NCBI RefSeq assembly: GCF_026914185.1
Contig: NC_070559.1
Coordinates: forward strand, 868,001-932,000
Reading direction: 5' to 3'
Length of the DNA stretch: 64,000 nucleotides
Source: Puccinia triticina
Taxonomy: Eukaryota; Basidiomycota; Pucciniomycetes; Pucciniales; Pucciniaceae
This document shows positions 12,486 through 22,961 of the stretch, in pieces (position 1 is the first letter of the stretch; every line of letters starts with the position of its first letter). The notes beneath the pieces are model-generated. The model saw only the letters and a list, made by a program, of their open reading frames with translations, was not told the DNA's origin and made no database searches. Made by a program: the position numbers and the translations under genes.

Positions 12486-13595
12486 CCGCAAGGTTGAGGA
12501 TGTGGGCAAAACATCTGATGTGACCTTCTGGAGAAATCAAAAGCTTGCTGTTGAGGGCAATCTCAATGAATTTATTGTTGTTCAAGGCGTTGTCCAAAGT
12601 GATCGAGATGATTCGCTTCCCAAGATATGAGAGATCAACATCTTCACTGTCATCATCGGGAGACATTAATTGGCTATCTTGATCCTTATCGGCGTTATCG
12701 GATGCACTAGATTCGTCATCAGAATCTTCAGGAATTTGAATCGCTTTTCTTTTGTTTGAAGTCAAGCTGAGGTCGGTCTGGCAAAAAAAATCCTCAAAGA
12801 TCTCGAGGATTTTATCGTGGATGTTTGCACCGGTGTGCTTTTTGCGGAAGGCTCTGAATCCAATTGTTGCAGAAATGGGTTTCCAATTGTTGGAGATGAA
12901 ATGACATGTAAGCGAGATGTACGGCGTTCCACCAGAGGAGGACCAGATGTCGGTTGCAAAAGAGAAGCACTCGGATTGGTTTTGCAAGAAGCTAAATACA
13001 GCCGGCTTGCTATCTGCATAAAGAGCCTTGATTCGCCAAGAAACCGTGTGTGCTCACTAATGATTGTGATCCCTGGGTCTAGTCCTTGAATCAATTGGAG
13101 GAATTTCGGACTTTTGACTTTTGAGCAAGGCAGCTGGTCTTCAACAATCCACTCGATAAGATTAGATTCAAACAACGATTGCCAAGACTTGAGTAAGATC
13201 TGTTGAAGAGGTCCTTTGGGTTTAGAGGTGGCAGCCGGGGTTCCAGAGCTTGGTGGGGTTTGAATTTGTTCTTCCAGATTTTCGGCAACCTCAAGGGCAA
13301 GTTTCCATTCACCTGGATGTTTACGAGCTATATGATTCACAAGATTCGCCTTTGTTGTCTTGTTGGCCACTAGCGTATCGCCGCAGTTTTCAATCAAGTA
13401 GGAACGTTGTCCATTCGAATCAGGAGGCGAAAAAAAAGAGACCGCTGTCTCTGACTGGTTAACACTCTGACTGTTTGATCCGGTAGACTTGCGTCTCTGA
13501 GGATTCACACGAATTTCGCCTGATGATGGGGGATCAGACTCTGTTGATTTGGTTTTTGGCGGAGAATCTGAATCCTGAGAATCGGCAGTTCCCAT
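12486..13595 (-). pseudogene. hAT transposase, N-terminal part
   Basis: From ATG at about 13595 the protein has a Ser-rich tail, a BED-like zinc finger region (TTKANLVNHIARKHPGEW), then the start of the RNase-H-like hAT core (FATDIWSSS, ISLTCHFISNNWKPI, ISITLDNALNNN, FAHILNLAV). A frame change occurs near 12990. The gene is cut at 12486 by the gypsy LTR; the C-terminal dimerisation part is not found in this window. A 49-residue acidic insert (EDSDDESSAS region) separates two core motifs. Confidence 0.8.
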
Positions 13596-14011
13596 GGTTC
13601 TGTTGGTGTAAACAGTAAAAAAATTCAGAATCAAGGATCAACCGATATTTGGTAGAGATTAAAGGAATGCAATCTGACCTCTGTGTTTCTGAAGTTTCTA
13701 GTCGGTGGCGGTCGTTGGTAGGGTGCAGGATTCAGTGGCGGTGGTCGGTGACTCTGACTCGGACCTAGGTGCAGGATTATTGATGTCATGATATGTGATA
13801 TTGGAAGCCCCGGTGGTGCATAACGGCTTGCCCAGGGCCCCTCAGGGGACCTATGAAGACTCCTACAGGGCCCAAAAGGCCCCGGGTGGCACTTTAAGTG
13901 GATATTTGAACTTATTCAAATATTCGAGGAAAAATCTACCCCGACATTATTCGAATCGAATCAAATACAAATACGAATACTCGAATCGATTCGATTCGAA
14001 GTGCTATGCCC
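13596..14011. repeat. Spacer with GC palindromes and TTCGAATC-type repeats
   Basis: No gene. From about 13808 to 13890 there are short GGGCCC palindromes. From about 13945 to 14000 there is a run of TTCGAATC/GATTCGAA words. This spacer joins the hAT fragment to a truncated gypsy copy; the junction to gag-coding sequence is at about 14011. Confidence 0.4.
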
Positions 14012-14233
14012 TGGTGGAGTTTCATCGGAGTCGGACAGCCCTTCTTCGGCTTGATCTCTGAATTTATTTTCTGGTTCTTTCCCTTTTTCTTTTTGTGGAG
14101 GCGGCGGAGGGTTCTGGGATTCCAAAGTCCAAAACGATCCTGAAGGTCCTGCCAATGGTCTGTTCCTAAACGGGGTAGAGGGAGCGAATCCATCTTCCAA
14201 ATCCGGTGTGCTGAATGTTAAATTCATGTTCAT
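14012..14233 (-). pseudogene. Gypsy gag N-terminal fragment
   Basis: Starts at ATG 14233 and encodes a protein clearly homologous to the first part of the gag at 10689 (shared FAPSTPFRNR, NPPPPP, EEGLSDSDETP). It is truncated after about 74 residues at the junction with TTCGAATC-rich sequence. The remaining gag and all of pol are missing. Confidence 0.8.
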
Positions 14234-14826
14234 CTTGTTGATTCTTAGTTTTCTATTATGTTGATCCTTGGCTTCCTGTTACTGTGCTCTGAAAACGAAA
14301 CAATAATATCTGGTCTCTGGTCTCTTTACCAGGGCAAATTGGGGGTATTCTTTCAATATTTGATATAAATAACTTCACCGTGCTGGGAGTGTTCTTCAAA
14401 CAGTATCCAATTATCCAAATCCTTAGGTACTACACACCGTCATTCAGTATATAATTGGCTGCTTCCTTCGAGTGGGCTCCAGAGTTTTCTTCTAACAGTA
14501 TCTAATTATCCGGATCCTTAGGTACGACAAACCGTCTTCCAGTATATAATCAGCTGCTTCCTTCAAAATACTCCTTCCAGGTCCAGTGGTTATACGTTCT
14601 CTTCAGAGGTTTGTAATTGGTCCCTTAGATGGTTCCTAATAGCTGACTAGTCTTTCAACAGAATAACTGAATATGCCGTTGAGCGCTCTTGATTTGTTGA
14701 TGAATTTGATTCCTTTCGTCGTTAGAAGCTAAGATCCCTTGACGAGTTCTTCTGGATATGTGAAATTTGGTTAAACCTATACGTCGTCAATCAAACAAGA
14801 TTATCCTATCACATTGGGGACTCCCT

Positions 14827-15725
14827 TGTAAGACTCAAAAGTGTTCCTGAGAACCTTTTGCTGAATGGAGAAGGGGATGATGGAGGTGCAAACTCTGCCC
14901 TTCTATGCTATCAGTCAACAAGACCCACCAAGCTATGCTTGGCAAGTTTTATTCAAGTGATAGGGTAGGTTGGCTCAAGATGAGTTGTTTGATTGACAAG
15001 GTATAGAGCTGATGGTTTATATAAGGGTTGGTTATAATTGGTAAGGGTGAATATTGGGGTGACTGTGATTGGTGAGTGATGAACTGAGGAGCTGACAACT
15101 GGGGAGGAGAGAGCTCCTTATATAGACAGAAGTGGAGCCCCAGAGGGCTTGTGGGTTAGGGTTTCAGCTGATCTGGACAACAGTGTGAGGGATTTTAGCT
15201 GGTGAGAGTAGATACAAATGATGTCATAATGTGTCAGGGGTACATCTATGATGTCATAAGCATGCAGTAGGGCTGCATGAAGGCTGCGTAAAGTGACAGT
15301 AGGCTGCATTAGTTGACAGGTGGATGCAGGGGGTGCATAAATGACGTCTGAACTGCAGGATCAGTGCAGGATGACATCATAATATGGAAATAGAAGAGTA
15401 CTTGATACTATGTGATGACTATAGTCTGATGGAGAGATGTATGCTTGTATCCTGTGATGTGTATAAGCATAATACTGTGATCCTTGACTTGAGGCTTGTG
15501 ACAGGCTGGTGACTGGGTATGCTGAACGTGTGATGGGTGTCCATTGTCCAAGGGCGTGTAGGTTCCCATCCAGAGGGGCTCCAGTGACGCTTCCAGTGGT
15601 GACTAGGGGTAAAATTGGCCTTAGAATCCATTTCTGGGGTCCATTTGATGGTATCTTGAGGCGTATTGTGAGTAAATATGTAGTATAGAAAAAACTTTTG
15701 ATTTTTCACTTTTCCGTCTACCACA
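14827..15725 (-). repeat. Gypsy LTR (899 bp)
   Basis: Minus-strand termini TGTGGTAGACGG ... AGTCTTACA. Nearly identical to the plus-strand LTR at 18073-19012 (one 63-codon stretch is conserved without change), which implies recent common origin. TATATAAGGAGCTC promoter-like box near 15112. Confidence 0.87.
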
Positions 15726-17816
15726 CCGACTCAGAGGCTACTGACGTTGTTGGGACCTTGAGCACTGTCCTGGCAATCTTCAATAGTGATGGGAATCAAG
15801 TTGAATTCATTTTCCACCAGCCAAGCAGGTTGAACTTGGAATCAGAATCATCGGAGAGGATCACATTTCGTTCTTCGAGGTAAAGATCCAACTCAGCCGC
15901 AGGTGCATTCGGCAAAGCTTCAATGGTTCCAGCCATGTACTGATGGAAGGCAGTCAAGTCCTTGTTGATTGCCTTCGTTGGCCTCGTTTGATTTTGACTG
16001 GTGGTTGGCTCAGCTGCAGATGAAGAAGCTGGAGCAAACAGGTTCCATAGTTGAAAGACAGTCAATCACACATTTCCGAAGAATTCATTGATGTCCTGAT
16101 TGGGCGTGGTGTGCTGCTCAAGATGAAAGCGGAGGTATCAAATCTTAAAACAGGGGTCAAGAATAAGACCAACGGCCAGGAGTTCCTTTGATGGTTCCCA
16201 ATACTTTTCGAATTTGGCCTTCATTGGCTTGATCATGTCATTGATGTTCATGAGATTGCTTGGATGGGCCGCAAAATGGTTTAGTTGCTGTTCAATGGCT
16301 GACATCGCTCGATATCCATAATTGATGGTTGGGTATTGGGTGCCACTCAACAAAACCGTTGCTAAAACCAGACCGATATAAGTGACTCAGTCCAAAATGG
16401 TCCAATAAACATAATTGAGAAGAAAAATAAAAACCAACCTTGATAAAATGGCTCGAGGAACTTTTATATTGAAGCCAGTTCCTCCCATTGAGCCTTGGTC
16501 GGGCAGTAGTCATACTTCTCATCTTGGATTGCTAGTTCCTCAAAGGCTAGCTTGTAGGGTAAGGAAGACTCAATCATTAGGTAAGTGAAGTTCCACCGCG
16601 TCGGAACGTCCTTACAAGGTTGTTTCTTGTTGAGTTTGATGTCAACTGCAGTGAGCGCCTTTTCAAAGGCATCCATGCGGCTTGGTGATCCGTGGATGTA
16701 ATGAACACTGTTGTGTAGTTGATCAGCAGCTGAACCAGAGAATTTGAGCCCATCCTTGACGATGAGGTTGATGATGTGCGCTAAGCAGTGCACATGGAAA
16801 TAACACAAGGTTGCACCGCCCGGAGTAGCAGAGCGATCATCCACATATCGTCAAAGTCTAACAAGGGATGCTGTGTTTGAGGCTGCGTTTTCAACTGTGA
16901 CAAAAGCTAGCTTTTTGATAAGCTTCCAATCACGTAGTACTTGACTGAGTTGGTTGGAAATAGCAGGGCCGGAGTGCGGAGGCGGAAGTGGTCAGAAACT
17001 GATGATTAACTTCTCAAGGCACCATTGTGCGCTGATATAGTGGGCCGTGCTCACACCAAGTGAGATTGGAGGCCGTCCATAGATTGGTTGTGAGTGCATC
17101 ATGGTCGGCGTCCTTTGCAATGAGAGTAATAAAGGTGGCTTTTTGTTTGTTGAACAATTTGATGCAATCGTTTCACAGAGTCTGGCGTCCGGGCATCTTG
17201 AATTGAGGCTGAGTTTCTTTCATGAAATTGACAAAGCCTTTGTGCTCAGCCATCACAAAGGGGTATTCATGTTGAATTACCATTTCTGCCATTTGTTTGT
17301 GAGATCAATCTTGATTTTATATCCAGACGGTGTGGCCGGCAGATTTGATCAACAAGCTAAAGTTCAAAAGACCTTGTTTCACCATGACACCTCCTTTCTC
17401 AACAAGACATTTCTTCAAGTGTCGATGGAGATGGTTGATTCCAGCGAATGAGGCGCCTACAAGCTTCACTTCGCAGTAATTGTACTTGGCCTTCTCCTTG
17501 CCATCTGTGTCTAGAAAATGATGCCCATACCGAAGAATGTTAGTAAAATATTGGAATGGCTAGAGCAGGAAATATGGGAAGATTCAGGAAAGCAGAAAGA
17601 GAATAACTCACCTATGAACTTGGAGAAGTGCTCCCACACACCACTCGTGAGTTTTTGCCTCTTTGATTGGCTGCCGCTGATCTCTTCTTGTGATTTGCTC
17701 TGGGTATCTGCTGGCAGTGGAGTCAGAGGCAGGTCATCACCAGATTAATTTGGTTCCATATTTGTTCCAGTGGAAGAGACTGGAATGTTGCTTTCCTCAC
17801 CAGTATATTCAGCCAT
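15726..17816 (-). pseudogene. hAT transposase, most of the gene (broken)
   Basis: The start is taken at ATG 17814-17816. Order: short N-terminus (with a TAA), a BED zinc finger split by an intron (VWEHFSKFI; KYNYCEVKL; HLHRHLKKC, about 17640-17400), then the hAT core (NLWTASN, HCLAHIINLIVKDG, DVPTRWNFTYLM) and the start of the C-terminal dimerisation domain (AELDLYLEE, LLGWWK, VASES). Several stops and frame changes interrupt it, including TGA at 15796-15798 in a TTGA context. The last ~45 codons are absent here because a gypsy LTR interrupts at 15725. They are found inverted at 19013-19138. Confidence 0.82.
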
Positions 17817-18072
17817 GTAGTCAAGAGTTGACACCAAAAGTTGATAGTCAAGAGTCGATAGGTTTTCGTAGTTGTCAAGCGGATATCTGATATCATGTGA
17901 GACTCACACAATATCCGCTTGGGTCCCCGCCCCCTGCCTACTCAGGGGTGGCCCGGCGGGACCCAACAGGCCGCCCGCCCCGGCCCGGATACAGTGGCGG
18001 GTCTGCCGGGTCGGGCCAAAATTGATTTTTTCTTGCAAGGCGTTGCCCAAACCTGACCCGGGTTTGGGCCGC
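17817..18072 (-). repeat. GC-rich 5' subterminal region of the hAT element, truncated
   Basis: Dense CCCGGCGGGACCC / GGCCCGGATAC words, like the subterminal regions of the other hAT elements here. No terminal TAGGGATG-like inverted repeat is reached, because an LTR begins directly at 18073. Confidence 0.5.
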
Positions 18073-19012
18073 TGTGGTAGACGGAAAAGTTGAAAAATAA
18101 AAAGTTTTTTCTATGCCACATAATTACTCATACTAGGCCTCAAGATACCATCAAATGGACCCCAGAAATGGATTCTACGGCCAATTTTACCCCTAGTCAC
18201 CACTGGAAGCGTCACTGGAGCCCCTCTGGATGGGAACCTACACGCCCTTGGACAATGGACACCCATCACACGTTCAGCATACCCAGTCACCAGCCTGTCA
18301 CAAGCCTCAAGTCAAGGATCACAGTATTATGCTTATACACATCACAGGATACAAGCATACATCTCCTCATCAGACTATAGTCATCACATAGTATCAAGTA
18401 CTCTTCTATTTCCATATTATGATGTCATCCCGCACTGATCCTGCAGTTCAGGCGTCATTTATGCACCCCCTGCATCCACCTTTCAACTAATGCATCCACC
18501 TGTCAACTAATGCATCCACCTGTCAACTAATGCAGCCTACTGTCACTTTACGCAGCCTTCATGCAGCCCTACTGCATGCTTATGACATCATAGATGTACC
18601 CCTGACACATTATGACATCATTTGTATCTACTCTCACCAGCTAAAATCCCTCACACTGTTGTCCAGATCAGCTGAAACCCTAACCCACAAGCCCTCTGGG
18701 GCTCCACTTCTGTCTATATAAGGAGCTCTCTCCTCCCCAGTTGTCAGCTCCTCAGTTCATCACTCACCAATCACAGTCACCCCAATATTCACCCTTACCA
18801 ATTATAACCAACCCTTATATAAACCATCAGCTCTATACCTTGTCAATCAAACAACTCATCTTGAGCCAACCTACCCTATCACTTGAATAAAACTTGCCAA
18901 GCATAGCTTGGTGGGTCTTGTTGACTGATAGCATAGAAGGGCAGAGTTTGCACCTCCATCATCCCCTTCTCCATTCAGCAAAAGGTTCTCAGGAACACTT
19001 CTGAGTCTTACA
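18073..19012 (+). repeat. Solo-looking gypsy LTR (940 bp), inverted relative to its sister
   Basis: Termini TGTGGTAGACGG ... GAGTCTTACA. It differs from the 14827-15725 LTR mainly by extra tandem copies of a ~20-bp word (ATGCATCCACCTGTCAACTA, three copies at about 18475-18533 against one), which explains the ~41-bp size difference. TATATAAGGAGCTC box near 18715; AATAAA near 18886. Its 3' side abuts the missing C-terminus of the hAT gene, so it is the former 3' LTR of the gypsy insertion. Confidence 0.86.
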
Positions 19013-19138
19013 TTGGCTTTCTCTACAGGCGGGCAAGTTCTTGACGATTATTGAATGCGCCTGAATGAAGATTCTGTCAAGGCATTGATCTGCTCTCAAG
19101 ACTGGATCAAGGCTGCCAAGCAGGCAGCCTTGCAGTGA
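19013..19138 (+). pseudogene. hAT transposase C-terminal end (displaced)
   Basis: Directly after the LTR the frame reads FSTGGQVL, a TGA at 19052-19054, then ALICSQDWIKAAKQ and a stop at 19136-19138. This is the conserved end of the hAT dimerisation domain (compare ESAFSTGGRVL and LVCGQDWI in the element at 31633). It completes the gene at 15726-17816, which ends at ASES, but lies on the opposite strand. Confidence 0.8.
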
Positions 19139-19664
19139 TTTTTCATGTTATTTCCCCTATCATTACTAAACTTATACACGCAAATGATTTTTTCACCATT
19201 GTTTTTTCACTGCTCCTCCCTGGGAATCAAGTAGAAACAATTTTGAAGGCTATTTATCCTACATTCTTATTTTTATTTTTATTTTTCTGGCTCCTTATGG
19301 TTTTTGGGCGGGGCCCGCCGGCGGCCCGCGGGCTGTCCATGGGCGGCCCGAGTCACAAACGGGTTTGGGTTTGGACATCATTTGAATGAGGCTGGCCCGG
19401 CCCAGCCCGTCCATTGAGTTCCCGGGCTGTGTCAGGTCGGCCCGCGGGCGGCCCGAGCCCGCCCAATTATCATCCCTGCGGGCCCCGATGGGGGGGGGGG
19501 GGCCACAGGCACCCGCAAGTTGCCCGCGAGCCGCCCATTTGCTAAATGGGTTGGACGGGCCAGGTCGATTTTAAATTATTATCTGAAATGTGTATCCAAG
19601 CCCGGCCCAAGCCCGCGCGGGTTCGGGCGGCCCGTTGGCTGGCCCGCCCTATAGCCATCCTTAT
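19139..19664 (+). repeat. hAT 3' untranslated and subterminal region with terminal repeat
   Basis: AT-rich 3' trailer, then from about 19300 very GC-rich GGCCCGCCGG/CGGGCTG words. It ends CCCTATAGCCATCCTTA; the reverse complement TAAGGATGGCTATAGGGC resembles the TAGGGATGAAA terminus of the intact hAT at 31633. The matching 5' terminus is not present. Confidence 0.5.
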
Positions 19665-19864
19665 TTACACAACAGCTGTATATGAGATCAAGTAATAGTT
19701 TTATTTCAAACAAATCAAGTATTGCAATTATTAGATCACAAGGGAAGTTGATTGTTACCATTCTTCAAAAGTGGAAATGGGGAAATTTGATTGTTTGTTA
19801 CTTATAGGAATTTGGTTGAAGTGAAAATAAAAAAGATTCTCCAACAACAGGTCACAAATTAGTT

Positions 19865-21595
19865 TTATTTTGGGTCACCTCCCTTGTTTTTGTTTTTATT
19901 CTTTCCTTTTCCATTCTTTGTCTTATCATTCTTTGTTTTTTCCTTCTTTTCAAGTTCTTCCTTCTCCTTCTTTTTTTGTTCTTCCTTGTCCTTCTTTGCT
20001 TTTTCTTCCTTCTCCTTCTGTGCCAGTTCTTCCTTCTCCTTTTCACCTGCTCCTTTATCAGCGACCTCTGCGGTGGCAAGCTTGCTATCCACCTGGGTAG
20101 TCGTGCCATCCGTCTTGACTGTTACATCGTTGTCCTTAGTCCCTTCGTCTTCAGGGCCACTTTTATCAATCAATTTTAACTCTGATACAGTGGTGCTGAA
20201 GTCGCCACTGGTCGTTTTTTCAGCTACTGCGGCTTCTAATCTTGACCTCCTGTGCCAGCTGTGCTTGCTAAGCTGGCTGTTTCCTTCAAGGCAGCGGTCT
20301 TTTCCTTGTCTTCTTTTACAACAATCGTAGTTGTTCCGCCCAACTTTTCGGCTGCGCTATCCTTCTTCATCACATCACCATCTTTACCACCCGCACCATC
20401 GGGTTTCTTATTGAATTGGGTGACATCCTTTTTCTCCTCCCCAGATCCGCCAGCATGCTTTTGCACAAACTCATCGATTTCTGCTTTTGTTACATCTTCA
20501 ACCTTCAGGGGAAAACAATCTCAATAAAATTGAACCCCTCTTTGAATGATTTAGAAAAACAAACTACTCACCAGAGCCTTTTTAGTAAAGATACAACCCT
20601 CGGTGTCTTTCTCATCATCACAACTGTTACCACGACCATTATTGGTATTCTTGGTGCTGTGGAAAGGTAGTAGTTACCACGATCAATGAGCATTTTTCTC
20701 ATCAAATTGAATATCTTTCTCAAATGACTTACTCTCCAGCTTTGAATGTGCCAGTACGCAGAGATATGCTAGGGTCGCTTCCTATCTCCTTCAAGGAAAG
20801 AGCAGCCAATAAGGCCGACTTCTTGTTATTTTCAGCAGCCCCTGGAGACGCAGCATCCTTGTTAAAAAAACAAGATAAATCAAAGCCGCATTTTAATTAG
20901 TTCTAAAAATTATTATGATTGAATCTGAGATGTAAGAAATGAATTTTGAAAACCAACCTGATGCTGTATCAATCTCTCAATCTCAGGGTTTACCATCTTC
21001 TTACTTTTACAAGGAACACTAGCCACGCCTACTGTCTTGGTGTTTTTTTCGACTGACGCAAAAATTATAGCAGCCTCCTGACCCTCCTTGTTTCCGGCCT
21101 TCTTTGCATTCGTGAACGCTTGATCAGCCACAATCTTCTGGAAACAGTCAAGGTGCTTTTTGTCGAGCTTCCCCGTCCCATTTGATGCGGCCTCATTCCC
21201 CAGTCTAAATAGTTTTCGATTGTATCAGCTTTAATCAACAAATTCATTTAGATAATCAATGTCACATTTCAATAGGAAAAAAAGTTACTGACAAACTGAA
21301 AATTGGATGTGTTATGTCCAAAGGGTTACTAAGCTTAAGCATTTTATCAACAATATTTACTTCCTAATTAAAAATGAAATAAAATTATCAATACTCCAGA
21401 GATGGCCAAGCCCCATTGAGGTTTGATTTTAAACAATTCACGCTGCTTTGAGATTAAGCTTACCTTAGCATGTGCCCATTCTTGAGGAACTTGTCTACGG
21501 TACCGCCGATGAGTCGAAGCAGCAGATGTTCCTTGTAAGAAAGAAACAAATAGTGTCACAAGGACAAGTAGTTTTGTCCTGCTTTCAGTATGCAT
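19865..21595 (-). CDS. Secreted Lys/Glu-rich protein, unknown function
   Basis: Start at ATG 21593-21595 gives a clear signal peptide (TKLLVLVTLFVSFLQ, cleavage likely after GTSA). The remaining exons, read by hand, are 21204-20958, 20857-20733, 20656-20572 and 20502-20236, with GT-AG borders and mutually consistent phases. Exon 1 to exon 2 is unresolved: the best donor at 21464 gives the wrong phase, and a GTACCG donor a little upstream would fit. The exons contain Cys residues in HLDCFQK, PCKSKK, NSCDDE and GCIFTKK. Exon 5 ends at TAG 20236-20238. A further ~118 codons at 20220-19865 in another frame encode an Ala/Lys/Glu-rich tail (EKEELAQKEKEEKAKK) ending in GKNKNKNKGG, suggesting a frameshift or an unseen splice. 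The family was not recognised. A secreted, Cys-containing, lineage-specific protein would fit a candidate effector or cell-wall protein; that is inference. Confidence 0.6.
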
Positions 21596-22961
21596 TGGGG
21601 CTAATTGTCTCCAAATTTAGGTGACAGTGATGATCTTAGGGTGTATTGATAGAGTATAATGCTGAATTATGATGGAAGGTGAATTGAAGCCTGCTTCACT
21701 CTTTCAAAGAAAAATTCACGTGATGTGAATAAGACGTTCTCAGGTATGATTTATATATGATCAACTAAATATTCGGTCTGGTGGTGAGTCTACTCTTTTG
21801 TTGGCAATCGTGGCCCGACGCTCCCTTTTATCCTCCAATCACTGTCCACAGATTGTGGTTTTCCAATCGACAAACAATTGGTTGCTGCCCATCGGCCAGA
21901 AAGTCGAAACCAATTGCAAAGTGCTGAATGCTTTCAAGTTGGTGCCTTCGATACGAGTCACTCGAGGTCGAAGAGCACTAAGGAATAAGTGGTCCTTCTT
22001 CATGTTGAGCCGCTGCCACCTGTTCATGTACTGCCCAACCAGGTCGAACAAAACGACGATCTAGACGACAAATTGCCTTATCATGCAATCTCAAAGACGA
22101 CGGAACAACCTCGCAACCGACCTGTAGCTTGCAAATGAAGAACGATTTGTAACGCTGGTGACAAGTATATCCGCTATAAGAACCTGCATTCATCAAAACT
22201 TTAAAAATAGTTTTAAAAGGAGGATATATGTATCATTCCTGACGAAGTTAATCCACAAATTAAAACGAAGCCACTTCGCTATCATGGAGCGATTACCGCG
22301 AGTGCATTATGCAATCCGGAAGGAAATTTTGCTACAATGAACTTTAAGTACGGTAACTAAGCTCTATATAGCTCAACCGCTGACATTGAGAAAGGAAGTG
22401 CTGTCGGGATCCAACCCCCATGCGCCATATAAAAACCAAGGTACCATACCAGAATTCAAAGAGGAATATATGTAGTCGTAATCAGTTGGCAATGAAAACA
22501 TGATGCAGAGTTCACATTTACGTGTCAGAGAGGAATGCACTTAACGACCTCAAGACAAGAAAGAGAGGCAAATTAATTCGCACCAAACGTCGTTTTTTGA
22601 GGTGTATAGATGAATGATATTTACAATATTGTATTTATTTTAATTGTCTTCCGACACTTTTTGAGGTAACTGTCCATCTTGGTAACTGCTACTTACAAAA
22701 AGGCTCCGCCCAAAAACCTTCATTACGTAGAATAAAACTTCGGCCGAGTTGTGATTGTACTGAGCAAATTGTGGAATCAATCGATTAAAGATACTAGAAA
22801 CAATCATGAAAGAATGATTGGCTCGGCTGCCTACTTTAGACACTCAATCGGCGACTTCAGAAAGGGATAACCCGGGTAAATGTGAGAAAAGCGAAAATAT
22901 TGTGGGGTTGTAACATTACAAACTCGGCCACACTTAGGACCTTGACGCTGCCTGCATGATC
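21596..22961. other. Intergenic region, no gene recognised
   Basis: Holds the divergent 5' side of the secreted-protein gene and the 3' side of HOP2. Two overlapping minus-strand frames at 21839-22196 together give a continuous-looking but frame-shifted protein segment that resembles nothing known to me. Confidence 0.35.

Larger units (their letters stand above)
14012..15725 (-). mobile_element. Second gypsy copy, 5' part only
   Basis: Same family as the element at 4652-12485. It keeps the 5' LTR (15725-14827), the leader and the first ~75 codons of gag (to DETPP), then breaks at about 14011. The LTR was inserted into the hAT gene that occupies 15726-17816: coding reads up to the ASES motif and stops at the LTR end. 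Confidence 0.82.

Noticed and set aside
13945..14010. TTCGAATC repeats as a regulatory array
   Set aside because: The run sits at a junction of broken transposons and looks like simple-sequence decay; nothing links it to a gene.
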